From positions 6,076,001 to 6,140,000 of the forward strand of contig NZ_SHLD01000001.1 in assembly GCF_004217615.1 (NCBI RefSeq): 64,000 nt of DNA, given 5' to 3'. This stretch comes from Micromonospora kangleipakensis (GTDB lineage Bacteria > Actinomycetota > Actinomycetes > Mycobacteriales > Micromonosporaceae). This document shows, one piece after another, positions 38,390-48,881 of the stretch (the first letter of the stretch is position 1; each line of letters starts with the position of its first letter). Both the position numbers and the translations under genes were made by a program. The notes below the pieces were generated by a model. It was not told where the DNA came from, searched no databases, and saw only the letters and a list, made by a program, of their open reading frames with translations.

Positions 38390-38974
38390 ATGAGCGCGCT
38401 CACCTGGGCGGTCGCGGCGGTCGTCAGCGACGACGCCGGTCGGGTGCTGCTCTGCCGGCAGGGCCGGGGCGAGCGACGCTGGGGGCTACCCGGCGGGCGG
38501 CTGCGCCGGGACGAGAGCCCCGCGGCGGCGGTGCTCCGGAACATCCACGCGGAGACCGGCTGGGAGATCCGGGTCGTCGACCTGGTGGGCCTCTACCGGC
38601 TCGGCGACCCGAGCGCTCCGCCGCCCGCCGCGGGCCGGTGTGGGCCGCTGCCGGACGTGCTGGTGCACGTCTTCCGCGCCCGGGTGACCGGCGGGACGCC
38701 GACGGGAGACCCGGTGGGCGGCTGCCACCTGGGCTGGCACGCCCCGGCCGAGCTGCCGAACGCCGTCACCCCGATCACCCGGGCGGCCGTCGCCGACGCG
38801 CTGGCCGGCCGGTCTGGGGTGCTGCGGGACGCCGGGCGGGAGCTGGCCCGACCGGCGGCCGCCCCGTCCGCCGTCGGGGGCGACGGAGGTCCCGGCGGGC
38901 GAGGCCAGGGCGGCGACCTCGTCGCGCCCGGGCAACGTCCCGAGCCGGACGACACCCCGATCGCCCGACGCTGA
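38390..38974 (+). CDS. Nudix-fold protein with a degenerate Nudix box
   Basis: 194-aa Nudix-family protein. The Nudix helix reads G36...E42...R50-N51-I52-H53-A54-E55-T56-G57-W58. Compared with G-x5-E-x7-R-E-U-x-E-E-x-G-U, the first two Glu of the REUxEE metal-binding part are Asn and Ala; only E55 remains. Hydrolysis may be weak, or the fold may serve for ligand binding. The C-terminal ~45 residues are a Gly/Ala/Pro-rich tail. The ATG is 8 nt after a strong promoter -10 box (leaderless). It diverges from lgt. Confidence 0.85.
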   Translation: MSALTWAVAAVVSDDAGRVLLCRQGRGERRWGLPGGRLRRDESPAAAVLRNIHAETGWEIRVVDLVGLYRLGDPSAPPPAAGRCGPLPDVLVHVFRARVTGGTPTGDPVGGCHLGWHAPAELPNAVTPITRAAVADALAGRSGVLRDAGRELARPAAAPSAVGGDGGPGGRGQGGDLVAPGQRPEPDDTPIARR

Positions 38975-38992
38975 GCCCTCGCCGCCCGCGTT

Positions 38993-39106
38993 GCCGCCGT
39001 CGCCGCCGCCGTCGCCGTCGTCGCTGTCGCCGCCGTCGTCGCTGTCGCCGCCGCCATCGCCGTCGTCGCTGTCGCTGTCGCCGCCGTCGTCGCCGTCGCC
39101 GTCGCC
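38993..39106. repeat. Low-complexity CCG/GTC repeat
   Basis: About 110 nt made almost only of GCC, GTC and GCT triplets (CCGTCG-type hexamers), just after the Nudix gene. Open in all frames because of composition; not taken as coding. Confidence 0.75.
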
Positions 39107-39122
39107 TATGCCCGGCGCCCCC

Positions 39123-39153
39123 TATGAAGCTGATGTCGCAAACGATTCAACGG
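39123..39153 (+). repeat. Dispersed palindromic element, copy B
   Basis: TATGAAGC followed by TGAtgTCGcaaaCGAtTCA (39131-39149). Same layout as copies A and C; stem bases TCG/CGA. Confidence 0.55.
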
Positions 39154-39401
39154 GCAGCCAGCTCGCCGTCCAGCTCAAGATCCGCACAGTTTCTCGCAAG
39201 GAGTGAGCTCGGCGCGGGAAAGCCGCTCTTCCCCGGAAGCTGCGGCCTCGTCACGGGCCTGCGCCGTGCGGGCAGCGCGGTGCGGGGGTGCGCTGCGGAC
39301 CTGACTGCGGGGCCGCACGGGGCGTGGAACGCCGGCCGTGCGGACGCGGCTGGTTCCGAGCGACACCACCGGAAGGGTGCGCACCCCTGGCGGCGCCGGC
39401 C

Positions 39402-39437
39402 GGGCTGAGTCATCTGCGACATCAGCTCCGTAGCGTC
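39402..39437 (-). repeat. Dispersed palindromic element, copy C
   Basis: Minus-strand reading TACGGAGC then TGAtgTCGcagaTGAcTCA (39406-39424). The 20 bases ending in CTGATGTC are identical to copy A. Confidence 0.6.
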
Positions 39438-39478
39438 CGTCAGCGAATACCGCCGTCGGGGCGCGGCGGGACGAAGCA

Positions 39479-39494
39479 GGGCCCGACCGGGCCC
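39479..39494 (-). terminator. Weak hairpin downstream of trpA
   Basis: GGGCCC-gacc-GGGCCC, about 65 nt after the trpA stop. Could end the trpCBA transcript; short stem. Confidence 0.3.
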
Positions 39495-39558
39495 GCGGGA
39501 GCGGCACGCCGCGCCGGCCCGTCCGAGGTCGGCGGACCGGGATTCGCCGGACCAGGGT

Positions 39559-40362
39559 TCAGCGGAGCGGGCTGCGGACGCCCTCGGCCAGCTCGGCGCT
39601 GAGCGTACGCAGCGCGGCCAGGCCGGCGGCCTGGTCCGGCGCGTCGAGCAGGCAGCGGACCAGCGCGCTGCCGACGATGACGCCGTCGGCGTACCCGGCG
39701 ACCGTGCCGGCCTGCGCGCCGGTGCCCACGCCCAGCCCCACGCCGACCGGCAGGTCGGTGACCTCGCGCAGCCGGGAGACCAGGATCGGCGCGGCGTCGG
39801 AGGTCTGCGCGCGGGCGCCGGTGACGCCCATGATCGCGGTGGCGTAGACGAAGCCCCGGCAGTGCTCCACGGTCATCTTCAGCCGCGCGTCCGTGGAGGA
39901 CGGGGAGACCAGGAACGTCCGGTCCAGGCCGTGCGCGTCGGAGGCGGCCAGCCACTCGTCGGCCTCGTCCGGGATCAGGTCCGGGGTGATCAGGCCGGTG
40001 CCGCCGGCGGCGGCGAGGTCCCGGGCGAAGGCGTCCACGCCGTACTGCTCGATCGGGTTCCAGTAGGTCATGGTGACCACCGGCGCGCCGGTGGCGGCGA
40101 CCGCCTCGACGATGCGCAGCGTGTCCGCGGTGCGCACGCCGCCAGCCAGGGCGATGTCGCTGGCCTTCTGGATCACCGGACCGTCCATCACCGGGTCGGA
40201 GTACGGGATCTCCACCTCGATGACGTCCACGCCCGCCTCGACCATCGCGGTCATCGCGGCGATGCTGCCCTCGACGGTCGGGAACCCGGCCGGCATGCAG
40301 CCGACCAGCACGGCCCGCCCGTCGGCGCGGGCCTTGTCGAAGGCCACCCCGATCCGGCTCAC
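39559..40362 (-). CDS. trpA: Tryptophan synthase alpha chain
   Basis: 267-aa subunit cleaving indole-3-glycerol phosphate to indole, which is channelled to TrpB. Catalytic Glu49 ([11 protein letters not shown]) and Asp60 (VMDGP) fall at the same numbers as in E. coli. Length is normal. GTG overlaps the trpB stop (GTGA), so alpha and beta are made together. Confidence 0.97.
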   Translation of the reverse strand: MSRIGVAFDKARADGRAVLVGCMPAGFPTVEGSIAAMTAMVEAGVDVIEVEIPYSDPVMDGPVIQKASDIALAGGVRTADTLRIVEAVAATGAPVVTMTYWNPIEQYGVDAFARDLAAAGGTGLITPDLIPDEADEWLAASDAHGLDRTFLVSPSSTDARLKMTVEHCRGFVYATAIMGVTGARAQTSDAAPILVSRLREVTDLPVGVGLGVGTGAQAGTVAGYADGVIVGSALVRCLLDAPDQAAGLAALRTLSAELAEGVRSPLR

Positions 40363-41603
40363 GATCTCACTGCTCCTTGGTCGAGGATGCCGAAGTACTC
40401 GCCGGCGGTGTGCACGTCCTTGTCACCCCGGCCGGAGAGGTTGACCACGATGACCGGCTCCCGGCCCAGCTCGGCGGCGAGCGTCGGGGCGATCTTCAGC
40501 GCTCCGGCCAGCGCGTGCGAGCTCTCGATCGCCGGGATGATCCCCTCGGTGCGGCAGAGCAGCTCGAACGCGGCCATCGCCTCGGTGTCGGTCACCGGCG
40601 CGTAGCTGGCCCGGCCGCTGTCGTGCAGCCAGGCGTGCTCGGGGCCGACGCCCGGGTAGTCCAGCCCGGCCGAGATCGAGTGCGACTCGATGGTCTGGCC
40701 GTCCTCGTTCTGGAGCACGTACGTCCGGGTGCCGTGCAGCACGCCGGCGGTGCCGCCGGTGATGCTGGCCGCGTGCCGGCCGGTCTCGACGCCCTCGCCG
40801 CCGGCCTCGAAGCCGTACAGCCGGACGTCGGTGTCGGGCACGAAGGCGTGGAAGATGCCGAGCGCGTTGGAGCCACCGCCGACGCAGGCGGCGACCGCGT
40901 CCGGCAGCGCGCCGGTCAGGTCGAGGCACTGCTGGCGGGCCTCCTCGCCGATGCCCCGGACGAAGTCCCGGACCATCTCCGGGAACGGGTGCGGGCCGGC
41001 GGCCGTGCCGATCAGGTAGTGGGTGTCGTCGACGTTGGCGACCCAGTCCCGCATCGCCTCGTTCATCGCGTCCTTGAGGGTCCGCGAGCCGGTGGTGACC
41101 GGGACGACGGTGGCGCCGAGCATCCGCATCCGGGCCACGTTGAGCGCCTGCCGCTGGGTGTCCACCTCACCCATGTAGACCACGCAGTCGAGGTCGAACA
41201 GGGCCGCGGCGGTGGCGGTGGCCACGCCGTGCTGGCCGGCGCCGGTCTCCGCGATCACCCGCTTCTTGCCCATCCGCCTGGTGAGCAGGGCCTGACCGAG
41301 CACGTTGCGGACCTTGTGCGCGCCGGTGTGGTTCAGGTCCTCCCGCTTGAGCAGGATCCGCGCGCCCGCCTTGGCGGAGAACCGCTCGGCGGAGTAGAGC
41401 AGCGAGGGGGTGCCGGCGTAGTCGCGCAGCAGGGCGTCGAACTCGGCGAGGAACGCCTCGTCGGTCATCGCCTTCCGGTACGCCGCGTCGAGCTCGTCAA
41501 GGGCCGCGACCAGCGCCTCCGGGACGAACCGGCCGCCGAACCGACCGAAGTGGCCGGCGGCGTCGGGGACCTGGCCGGCCGGGGCGGACGCGTTGACGCT
41601 CAT
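40359..41603 (-). CDS. trpB: Tryptophan synthase beta chain
   Basis: 414-aa PLP enzyme joining indole and serine to tryptophan. PLP Lys97 lies in HTGAHKVRN; the phosphate loop is [10 protein letters not shown] and the late [14 protein letters not shown] is conserved. The ATG follows GAGAGGA. It is followed by trpA with a 4-nt overlap and preceded by trpC with a 38-nt gap. Confidence 0.97.
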   Translation of the reverse strand: MSVNASAPAGQVPDAAGHFGRFGGRFVPEALVAALDELDAAYRKAMTDEAFLAEFDALLRDYAGTPSLLYSAERFSAKAGARILLKREDLNHTGAHKVRNVLGQALLTRRMGKKRVIAETGAGQHGVATATAAALFDLDCVVYMGEVDTQRQALNVARMRMLGATVVPVTTGSRTLKDAMNEAMRDWVANVDDTHYLIGTAAGPHPFPEMVRDFVRGIGEEARQQCLDLTGALPDAVAACVGGGSNALGIFHAFVPDTDVRLYGFEAGGEGVETGRHAASITGGTAGVLHGTRTYVLQNEDGQTIESHSISAGLDYPGVGPEHAWLHDSGRASYAPVTDTEAMAAFELLCRTEGIIPAIESSHALAGALKIAPTLAAELGREPVIVVNLSGRGDKDVHTAGEYFGILDQGAVRS

Positions 41604-41641
41604 CGCGGTGTCCTCTCGCTGCGGACTCTCCCCGGCGCGGG

Positions 41642-42505
41642 TCAGCGCACCGGGCGGGGCGTGGCCGGGTGGTTGCCGGCGTTGACCAGCTCGGCGACCG
41701 CCTCGCGGGGGCTCTTCTGGGTAACCAGGCCCTCGCCGACCAGGACCGCGTCGGCGCCCGCCGAGGCGTACCGGATGAGGTCGTGCGGGCCGCGCACGCC
41801 GGACTCGGCGATCTTGACGACGCTGCTGGGCAGGCCGGGCGCGATCCGCTCGAACACCGAGCGGTCGACCTCCAGGGTACGCAGGTCACGGGCGTTGACC
41901 CCGATCACCTGCGCGCCGGCCTCCAGGGCCCGGTCGGCCTCCTCCTCGGTGTGCACCTCGACCAGCGCGGTCATCCCGAGCGACTCGATCCGCTCCAGCA
42001 GCCCGACGAGGGCGTTCTGCTCCAGCGCGGCGACGATCAGCAGCACCAGGTCGGCGCCGTGGGCCCGCGCCTCGTGCACCTGGTAGCTGGAGACCACGAA
42101 GTCCTTGCGGAGCACCGGGACGTTCACCGCGGCCCGCACGGCGGCCAGGTCGTCGAGCGACCCGCCGAACCAGCGGCCCTCGGTCAGTACGCTGATCGCC
42201 CGGGCGCCACCGGCGGCGTAGTCGCCGGCCAGGTCGGCCGGGTCGGCGATCTCCGCCAGCCGCCCCTTGGACGGCGACGAGCGCTTCACCTCGGCGATCA
42301 CGGCCACCCCGGGCCGGCGCAGGGCCGCGTACGCGTCCAGCGGCGGCGGCGCGGCCGCGGCGAGCTCCCGGATCCGCTCCAGCGGAACCTGCTCCTGCCG
42401 TCGGGCCACGTCCTCCCGGACGCCGGCCAGGATCTCGTCGAGCACGCTTACGGACGCCGCCGAACCGGCCTCGTCCCCCTCCGCGTGCGCATGCTCAGCA
42501 GTCAC
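41642..42505 (-). CDS. trpC: Indole-3-glycerol phosphate synthase
   Basis: About 287-aa TIM-barrel enzyme forming indole-3-glycerol phosphate. Signature [12 protein letters not shown] carries the catalytic Lys region; VLRKDFVV and [14 protein letters not shown] are conserved, with SESGV-type phosphate loop (IAESGVRG). I chose GTG (VTAEHAH) because GGGGAG lies seven bases upstream. An ATG nine codons earlier (MTPGEGS) is the alternative; it sits six bases after a TAGCAT box, so it may mark the transcription start. First gene of trpCBA. Confidence 0.93.
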   Translation of the reverse strand: MTAEHAHAEGDEAGSAASVSVLDEILAGVREDVARRQEQVPLERIRELAAAAPPPLDAYAALRRPGVAVIAEVKRSSPSKGRLAEIADPADLAGDYAAGGARAISVLTEGRWFGGSLDDLAAVRAAVNVPVLRKDFVVSSYQVHEARAHGADLVLLIVAALEQNALVGLLERIESLGMTALVEVHTEEEADRALEAGAQVIGVNARDLRTLEVDRSVFERIAPGLPSSVVKIAESGVRGPHDLIRYASAGADAVLVGEGLVTQKSPREAVAELVNAGNHPATPRPVR

Positions 42506-42538
42506 CAACGGACTCCCCTCTCCGGGTGTCATGGGCCG

Positions 42539-42544
42539 ATGCTA
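42539..42544 (-). promoter_or_regulatory. -10 box for trpCBA
   Basis: TAGCAT six nucleotides before an in-frame ATG, giving either a leaderless mRNA from that ATG or a 27-nt leader before the SD-preceded GTG. No trp leader peptide or attenuator is visible. Confidence 0.5.
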
Positions 42545-42927
42545 GGGGGCGCCACCTGGCCACGAGTGCCCGGGGGTATGGCGCTCCTCACGAAATGGGC
42601 TGTGGCATGATGCCGGACTTCCGGTGAACGGAGTGTCACGTAGCGCCACGATGCCCATCGACCGGCGTCACCTCCGTCCCGGGCCCTCGTCGACCGCCCA
42701 TAGATCGCCGCCCATGCTCCATCTCACCATGGCCGGACCCGGGGCGCATAACGACGATGCCGGTCGATGTTGTGACCAAGCTCAAGGACGAACGGCCCTG
42801 TCCAGGTCGTCCCCTCGAAGGCACAGTTGACCTGGCCTTCACGGCCGCGAAACGTGAGCCGGGCAGCATCTTCCTCGGGCAGACTCGATGAGGCGTCCGC
42901 CAACCTTCGCCAACGATCTCGTGCGGG
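42545..42927. other. Interval upstream of trpC with a possible gene remnant
   Basis: No intact gene. On the minus strand at about 42726-42900 one frame reads smoothly (GQVNCAFEGTTWTGPFVLEL, then GHNIDRHRRY, ending in a stop), with lower G/C than the surroundings, but its upstream part runs antisense into the next gene. Possibly the 3' end of a lost gene. Confidence 0.3.
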
Positions 42928-42933
42928 GTGACC

Positions 42934-43209
42934 ATGAGCACCAACGGGCCGAGCCCGACCATCGGACTGACCACCATCTCCCGGACCGTCGCCTCGCTCG
43001 CCGTCGGCGTGGTGCACACCCTCGAACGGGCGGTGGTCGGCGACGGCCGGATGCGGACCGCGCGCGGCAACGCCTGGGAGGCGGTCTGCGCCGACCGGGC
43101 CCGCGCCGAGCAACGCCGGGAGCTGGACCGCCTGGTCGCCGAGCTGGCCGCCGCCCGGGCCGCCGCGCGGGAGCGCCGCGAGGTGCGCCAGCCGCAGTCG
43201 GTCAACTGA
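42934..43209 (+). CDS. Small hypothetical protein with a charged helical C-terminus
   Basis: 91-aa protein (MSTNGPSPTIGL...). The C-terminal half is a likely coiled coil rich in Arg, Glu and Ala. Third codon positions are almost all G/C in this frame only, which supports real coding. GGGG lies upstream of the ATG; a GTG two codons earlier is possible. No family recognised. It converges on the trpE-linked membrane-protein gene with an 8-nt overlap. Confidence 0.65.
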   Translation: MSTNGPSPTIGLTTISRTVASLAVGVVHTLERAVVGDGRMRTARGNAWEAVCADRARAEQRRELDRLVAELAAARAAARERREVRQPQSVN

Positions 43210-43810
43210 CCGTCGGGTCCTCACCCCGGTCCAGCGCGTCCCAGGCGTCCCGGGTGCCCCGCCCGACCGCCGGGCCGTCCGTCGCCGGCTGCTCCGCCGC
43301 GCGGACCGGCCGCTCGTAGCGGGCCCCCATCGCCGGCCAGTCGCCACCGCGCAGCGCGGTGACCAGGCCGCCGGCCGCGGCGATCAACCCGCCGACCAGG
43401 CAGAGCGCCGGCCACTGCCGGCTGACCCCGCCGTCGAAGGCGGCCGTCAGGCCGTACCCGCCGCCGGCCGCCACGGCCAGACCGAGCAGGGTCAGCAGCC
43501 CGCCCAGCAGGCGCCGGACCCGGCCCCGGGTGGCGAGCACCGCGCCACCGCCGGCCAGCGCGACCAGCGCCAGCGCGGAGAGCCAGGGCAGCAGGTCCCC
43601 GCCGGTGCGGGCGTGCCGGGCCGGCGGCAGCGACCCGCGGGGGGTCAGCTCGACCGACCAGGTCCGGGTCGCCGCCCAGCAGGCCAGGCCCGCGCCGGCC
43701 AGGCAGAGCAGCACCGCGTACGTCAGCTCGCGCCGCCGCCGCGCGACCGGCCTGCCGGCCGGAGCGGTGGCCGACGGGTGGTTGGCGGCGGGTTCGGGCG
43801 CGGCGCTCAT
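43202..43810 (-). CDS. Trp biosynthesis-associated membrane protein (TIGR02234-like)
   Basis: 202-aa protein with four membrane segments (LTYAVLLCLAGAGLACWA, LLPWLSALALVALAGGG, LLGGLLTLLGLAVAAGGG, ALCLVGGLIAAAGGLVTA) and a soluble tail. Its position between trpE and trpC is that of the actinobacterial TIGR02234 family. Function unknown. ATG overlaps the trpE stop (ATGA). Confidence 0.85.
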   Translation of the reverse strand: MSAAPEPAANHPSATAPAGRPVARRRRELTYAVLLCLAGAGLACWAATRTWSVELTPRGSLPPARHARTGGDLLPWLSALALVALAGGGAVLATRGRVRRLLGGLLTLLGLAVAAGGGYGLTAAFDGGVSRQWPALCLVGGLIAAAGGLVTALRGGDWPAMGARYERPVRAAEQPATDGPAVGRGTRDAWDALDRGEDPTVS

Positions 43811-45360
43811 CGGGCCGGCCGGAGGGTCTCGGCGGCGGCGATCGCGGCGAGCACCGCGGCGGCCTTGTTCCGGGTCTCCTGGTCCTCGGCGGCGGGATCG
43901 GAATCGGCCACCACGCCCGCCCCGGCCTGGACGTACGCCCGCCCGTCGCGGATCAGCGCGGTGCGGATGGCGATCGCCATGTCCAGGTCGCCGCCGAAGC
44001 CGAAGTAGCCGACCGTGCCGCCGTAGAGGCCCCGCCGCACCGGCTCCAGCTCCTCGATGATCTCCATGGCCCGCACCTTCGGCGCGCCGGAGAGGGTGCC
44101 GGCCGGGAAGGTCGCGGCGAGCGCGTCGAAGGCCGTCCGGTCCTCCCGCAGCTCCCCCACCACGGTGGAGACGATGTGCATGACGTGGCTGTACCGCTCG
44201 ATGGTGGCGAACTCCGGCACCTCGACGGTGCCGGGCCGGCAGACCCGGCCCAGGTCGTTGCGGCCCAGGTCGACCAGCATCACGTGCTCGGAGCGTTCCT
44301 TCGGGTCGGCGAGCAGCTCGGCGGCGAGCCGGGCGTCGGCCTCCGGGGTGCCGCCGCGCGGTCGGGTACCGGCGATCGGATGCAGCAGCGCCCGCCGCCG
44401 GCCGTCCGCGCCGGTGCTGACCTTCAGGTGCGCCTCGGGCGAGGAGCCGACGATGTCGAAGCCGTCGAAGCGCAGCAGGTACATGTACGGGCTGGGGTTG
44501 GTGGTGCGCAGCACCCGGTAGACGTCCAGCGGGTCGGCGTGGGTCTCCCGCTCGAAGCGCTGGGCGAGCACGATCTGGAAGCACTCGCCGGCCCGGATCG
44601 CCTCCTTCGCCGCCTCCACCGCCTTCGGGTACCCGCCGTCCGGGGTGCGGCTGACCACCTCGCCCGCGGGCGGCCGGTCGACCGTCGAGATCATGGGCGG
44701 AATCGGTCGGGACAGCGCGGTGGTCATCGCGTCGAGCCGCCCCACCGCGTGGTGGTACGCCGCCGCGACCAGCGGCGCCCGGTCCGGCGCGTCCGCCGGC
44801 GGCAGGATCGCGTTGGCGACCAGGATCGCCGAGCCGTCGTAGTGGTCGAGCACCACCAGGTCGGTGGCGAGCATCATGCCCAGCTCGGGCACGCCGAGGT
44901 CGTCCTCGGTCAGCTCGGGCAGCCGCTCGAAGCGGCGGACCAGGTCGTACCCGAGATAGCCCACCATGCCGCCGGTCAGCGGCGGCATGCCGCTGGCCGG
45001 GTCCCAGGCCGGCCCGGCGAGGGCCGCGACGGTCTCCCGCAGCACCCGGACCGGGTCCCCGTCGACGGGCAGGCCGGCCGGGGGCTCGCCGGTCCAGACC
45101 GCGGCGCCGTCCCGTTCGGTCAGCGTGGCGCTGCTGCGGACGCCGATGAAGGAGTACCGGGACCAGGCCATCCCGGCCGAGCCGACGCCCTGCTCGGCCG
45201 ACTCGAGCAGGAAGGTGCCGGGGCCGCCGGCGAGCTTGCGGTAGACCCCGACCGGGGTCTCCGCGTCGGCGAGCAGCCGCCGGGTGACCGGGACGACCCG
45301 CCAGCGGGCCGCCAGGTCGGTGAAGGTCGCCTCGTCCGGGCTGACCGCGCCGTCGGTCAT
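43807..45360 (-). CDS. trpE: Anthranilate synthase component I
   Basis: 517-aa chorismate-to-anthranilate enzyme. The Trp feedback-site motif LLES is present ([11 protein letters not shown]), and the catalytic core has the family blocks [41 protein letters not shown] and [18 protein letters not shown] overlaps the hisI stop (ATGA), so hisI-trpE-membrane protein form one coupled operon. The glutaminase partner TrpG and TrpD are not in the window. Confidence 0.97.
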   Translation of the reverse strand: MTDGAVSPDEATFTDLAARWRVVPVTRRLLADAETPVGVYRKLAGGPGTFLLESAEQGVGSAGMAWSRYSFIGVRSSATLTERDGAAVWTGEPPAGLPVDGDPVRVLRETVAALAGPAWDPASGMPPLTGGMVGYLGYDLVRRFERLPELTEDDLGVPELGMMLATDLVVLDHYDGSAILVANAILPPADAPDRAPLVAAAYHHAVGRLDAMTTALSRPIPPMISTVDRPPAGEVVSRTPDGGYPKAVEAAKEAIRAGECFQIVLAQRFERETHADPLDVYRVLRTTNPSPYMYLLRFDGFDIVGSSPEAHLKVSTGADGRRRALLHPIAGTRPRGGTPEADARLAAELLADPKERSEHVMLVDLGRNDLGRVCRPGTVEVPEFATIERYSHVMHIVSTVVGELREDRTAFDALAATFPAGTLSGAPKVRAMEIIEELEPVRRGLYGGTVGYFGFGGDLDMAIAIRTALIRDGRAYVQAGAGVVADSDPAAEDQETRNKAAAVLAAIAAAETLRPAR

Positions 45361-45791
45361 GAGGTCGCCTCCGGGGCGGTCACCGGCAACTCGGTGAAGA
45401 AGCAGGTCCGGTGCCCGGTGTGGCAGGCCGCGCCGACCTGGTCGACGCTCACCAGCAGGGCGTCGCCGTCGCAGTCCAGCGCGACCGAGCGGACGTGCTG
45501 GTGGTGGCCGGAGGTGGCGCCCTTGACCCAGTACTCCTGCCGGCTGCGCGACCAGTAGGTGGCCCGGCCGGTGGTGAGGGTGCGGTGCAGCGCCTCGTCG
45601 TTCATCCAGGCGACCATCAGCACCTCGCCCGTGTCGTGTTGGCGCACCACCGCGGCCACCAGGCCGTCGGGGGTGCGGCGCAACCGGGCGGCGATGGCCG
45701 GGTCGAGCCGGGACGAGCGGACCGGGCCGGGGGCCGCGGGTTCGCCGGACGTGGCGTGGGCGCCGGTCAGCGGCGCGTCAGTGGCGGGCAC
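45357..45791 (-). CDS. hisI: Phosphoribosyl-AMP cyclohydrolase
   Basis: 144-aa zinc enzyme of histidine synthesis (step 3). Signature [25 protein letters not shown], then WVKGATSGH and metal ligands DCDGDALL and Cys residues in [12 protein letters not shown]. The separate HisE domain is absent, as usual in actinobacteria. First gene of the hisI-trpE operon; GTG start. Confidence 0.96.
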   Translation of the reverse strand: MPATDAPLTGAHATSGEPAAPGPVRSSRLDPAIAARLRRTPDGLVAAVVRQHDTGEVLMVAWMNDEALHRTLTTGRATYWSRSRQEYWVKGATSGHHQHVRSVALDCDGDALLVSVDQVGAACHTGHRTCFFTELPVTAPEATS

Positions 45792-45888
45792 AGTGACCCA
45801 TTGTCCCGCACGCGGTGCCGGGACCGGCGCCGCGTCCCGACCGTCGGGCGCGGCGGGCGCGACGGCTGGCTGGTGTCCGGTGGCAGGG

Positions 45889-46893
45889 CTAGTGCCCGAC
45901 GGTTCGCATTCCTGCCGCGGTGTACCTTTCCCCGACCACCGCCCCGGCCGGCACCGCGTCGCGGAGCCGGGCCTGCTGCTCCGGAGCGAGCTTGATGTCG
46001 GCCGCCGCCGCGTTCTCCTCCAGGTAGCGAACCCGCTTGGTGCCCGGGATCGGCAGGATGTCCTCGCCCTGGGCCAGCAGCCAGGCGAGCGCCGCCTGGG
46101 CCGGCGTGCAGCCGATCTCTCCAGCCACCGCCCGGACCGCCTCGACCAGGCGCAGGTTGGCGTCGAGGTTGCCGTCGGCGAACCGCGGCACGTTCCTCCG
46201 CCAGTCGTCCTCGGCCAGCTGGTCGCGACCGGTGATCGCCCCGGTGAGCAGCCCCCGCCCCACCGGCGAGTACGCCACCAGCGACACGCCCAGCTCCCGG
46301 CAGGTCGCCAGCATCTCGCCCTCGACGTCCCGGCTGAACAGCGAGTACTCCATCTGCACCGCGGAGATCGGGTGCACCGCGTGCGCGGCCCGCAGGGTCG
46401 CCGGGCTGACCTCGGAGAGCCCGATCAGCCGGACCTTGCCGGCCGCCACGAGGTCGGCCATCGCCCCGACGGTCTCCTCGATCGGGGTTTCCGGGTTGCG
46501 CCGGTGCAGGTAGTACAGGTCGATGCTCTCCACCCCGAGCCGGCTCAGCGACGCATCGCAGGCCTCCCGGGTCCAGGCGGCGCTGCTGTCCACGAAGGCG
46601 CCCGGGGTGCCGGTGCCGCCGAAGCTGTCGCCGGTGGTGCGGTTGCCGAACTTGGTGGCCAGGAAGACCTCGTCCCGGCGGGACCGCACCACCGGGGCGA
46701 GCAGCCGCTCGTTCGCGCCGAAGCCGTACATGTCGGCGGTGTCCAGGTGGTTGACGCCGAGGTCGAGGGCGCGGTGCAGGGTCCGCGTCGACTCGGCGTC
46801 GTCCCCCGGGCCGTACGCGAAGCTCATCCCCATGCAGCCCAGGCCGATCGCCGAGACCTCAGGCCCCGTGGCACCCACTCGTCGCCGGATCAT
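45889..46893 (-). CDS. Aldo/keto reductase
   Basis: 334-aa member of the aldo/keto reductase family 13-like group (starts [22 protein letters not shown]). Tetrad: Asp and Tyr in HLDTADMYG, Lys in FLATKFG, His in YYLHRRNP. C-terminal [14 protein letters not shown] binds the cofactor phosphate. ATG overlaps the stop of the MerR gene (ATGA), so the MerR regulator and the enzyme form one operon, typical of MerR control of stress-related reductases. Confidence 0.93.
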   Translation of the reverse strand: MIRRRVGATGPEVSAIGLGCMGMSFAYGPGDDAESTRTLHRALDLGVNHLDTADMYGFGANERLLAPVVRSRRDEVFLATKFGNRTTGDSFGGTGTPGAFVDSSAAWTREACDASLSRLGVESIDLYYLHRRNPETPIEETVGAMADLVAAGKVRLIGLSEVSPATLRAAHAVHPISAVQMEYSLFSRDVEGEMLATCRELGVSLVAYSPVGRGLLTGAITGRDQLAEDDWRRNVPRFADGNLDANLRLVEAVRAVAGEIGCTPAQAALAWLLAQGEDILPIPGTKRVRYLEENAAAADIKLAPEQQARLRDAVPAGAVVGERYTAAGMRTVGH

Positions 46894-47279
46894 GCGCTCT
46901 CCTCCTCCGCCCTGCGGTACGCGTCGATCTTGTAGTCGAGCACCTTCAGGTCCTCCTCCAGTTCGGCCATCCGGGCCAGCACCCGGGCCCGGTGCGCCTC
47001 GAAGAGCGCCCGCCGGGCGCCGAGCGTCCGATCGCCCTGGCGGGCCAGCTCGGCGTACCGGCGCATGTCCCGGACCGGCATCCCGGTCCGGCGCAGCCGG
47101 GTGAGCAGGAGCAACCAGTTGACGTCGCCCTCGGTGTAGCGCCGCCGGCCGGCGGAGTCCCGGCCGACCGGGGCGACCAGCCCCTCCTGCTCGTACCAGC
47201 GCAGCGTGTAGGTGGTCAGGCCGACCCGTTCCGCCGCCTCACCGACGGTGAGGCTCATTTCCCGCGTGCTGATGTCCAC
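46890..47279 (-). CDS. MerR-family transcriptional regulator
   Basis: 129-aa MerR protein: HTH ([25 protein letters not shown]) then dimerising coiled coil ([22 protein letters not shown]). No Cys-based metal or redox site. A dyad of MerR type overlaps a TTGACT -35 box upstream, so it probably regulates itself and the coupled aldo/keto reductase. Confidence 0.93.
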   Translation of the reverse strand: MDISTREMSLTVGEAAERVGLTTYTLRWYEQEGLVAPVGRDSAGRRRYTEGDVNWLLLLTRLRRTGMPVRDMRRYAELARQGDRTLGARRALFEAHRARVLARMAELEEDLKVLDYKIDAYRRAEEESA

Positions 47280-47294
47280 GCCCCCCAGGCTCCC

Positions 47295-47317
47295 AGTTGG
47301 AGCGCACTCGAAGTCAA
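47295..47317 (-). promoter_or_regulatory. MerR-type operator overlapping a -35 box
   Basis: Minus-strand TTGACT (47317-47312) runs directly into the imperfect dyad ACTTCGAG-TGCG-CTCCAACT. A dyad between -35 and an over-long spacer is the hallmark of MerR promoters; the -10 (GAGCCT at 19 nt) is weak, which also fits activation. Confidence 0.5.
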
Positions 47318-47346
47318 CCGTTGCGCGCGGGGGGACAATTCATCTA

Positions 47347-47362
47347 CCGTTGAGTTCAACGG
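47347..47362 (+). promoter_or_regulatory. Palindrome upstream of the ABC-TetR operon
   Basis: CCGTTGA-GT-TCAACGG, a perfect 7-bp dyad 24 nt before the ABC ATPase start. The operon ends with a TetR gene, so this is a good candidate for its operator; the nearby MerR is the alternative. Confidence 0.5.
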
Positions 47363-47385
47363 ATGATGAGTTTTGGAGGCGGGCG

Positions 47386-48125
<740 letters not shown>

Positions 48126-48129
<4 letters not shown>

Positions 48130-48881
48130 GTCCCCGAATCCTGGCCGCGACGACCGGCCGCATCCTGCGCCAGCTCAGGCACGACCGGCGCACCGTCGCC
48201 CTGCTGGTGGTGCTGCCGACCGTGCTGCTCACCCTGGTCTACTTCATGTACGTCGACCAGCCGACCCCGCCGGGGCAGCCCGCGGTCTTCGACCGGGTGG
48301 CGCTGATCATGCTGGGCTTCTTCCCGTTCATCATCATGTTCCTGGTGACCAGCATCGCCATGTTGCGGGAGCGCACCACCGGCACCCTGGAGCGGCTGCT
48401 CACCACCCCGCTGGGCAAGCTCGACCTGCTCTTCGGCTACGGCATCGCGTTCGGGCTCGCCGGCGCGGTCCAGGCGACCATCGCCTCGTCGGTCGCGTAC
48501 TGGGTGTTCGACCTGGACACCGCCGGCAGCATCGGGCTGGTGGTGCTGATCTCGGTCGTCAACGCCGTGCTGGCGGTGGCCCTGGGACTGTTCTGCAGCG
48601 CCTTCGCCCGCACCGAGTTCCAGGCGGTGCAGTTCCTGCCGGTCGTGGCGGTGCCGCAGCTGCTGCTCTGCGGGCTGTTCGTGCCCCGCGGCGAGATGGC
48701 CGGCTGGCTCCAGGCGGTCAGCGACGTGCTCCCCCTGTCGTACTCGGTCGAGGCCTTGCAGGAGGTCGGCCGGCACGTCGACCCGACCGCCACCATGTGG
48801 CGGGACCTGGCGGTGGTGGCCGGCGCGGCGGTCCTGGCGCTGGTGCTCGCCGCGGCCACCCTGCGGCGGCGCAGCGGATGA
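48126..48881 (+). CDS. ABC-2 type transporter permease
   Basis: 251-aa membrane subunit with six hydrophobic segments. The amphipathic MLRERTTGTLERLLTTPL after the second helix is a hallmark of ABC-2 permeases. GTG overlaps the ATPase stop. Confidence 0.93.

Larger units (their letters stand above)
38975..39558. other. Gene-poor interval with low-complexity repeat and two palindromic elements
   Basis: No gene supported. It holds a CCG/GTC-rich low-complexity run, palindromic element copies B and C in opposite orientation about 290 nt apart, and weak hairpins next to the trpA end. Short open frames on both strands lack SD sequences. Confidence 0.5.

Noticed and set aside
45357-45888. Trp leader peptide or T-box upstream of hisI-trpE
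   Set aside because: No short frame with consecutive Trp codons and no T-box-like sequence in the 97-nt gap or before trpC.
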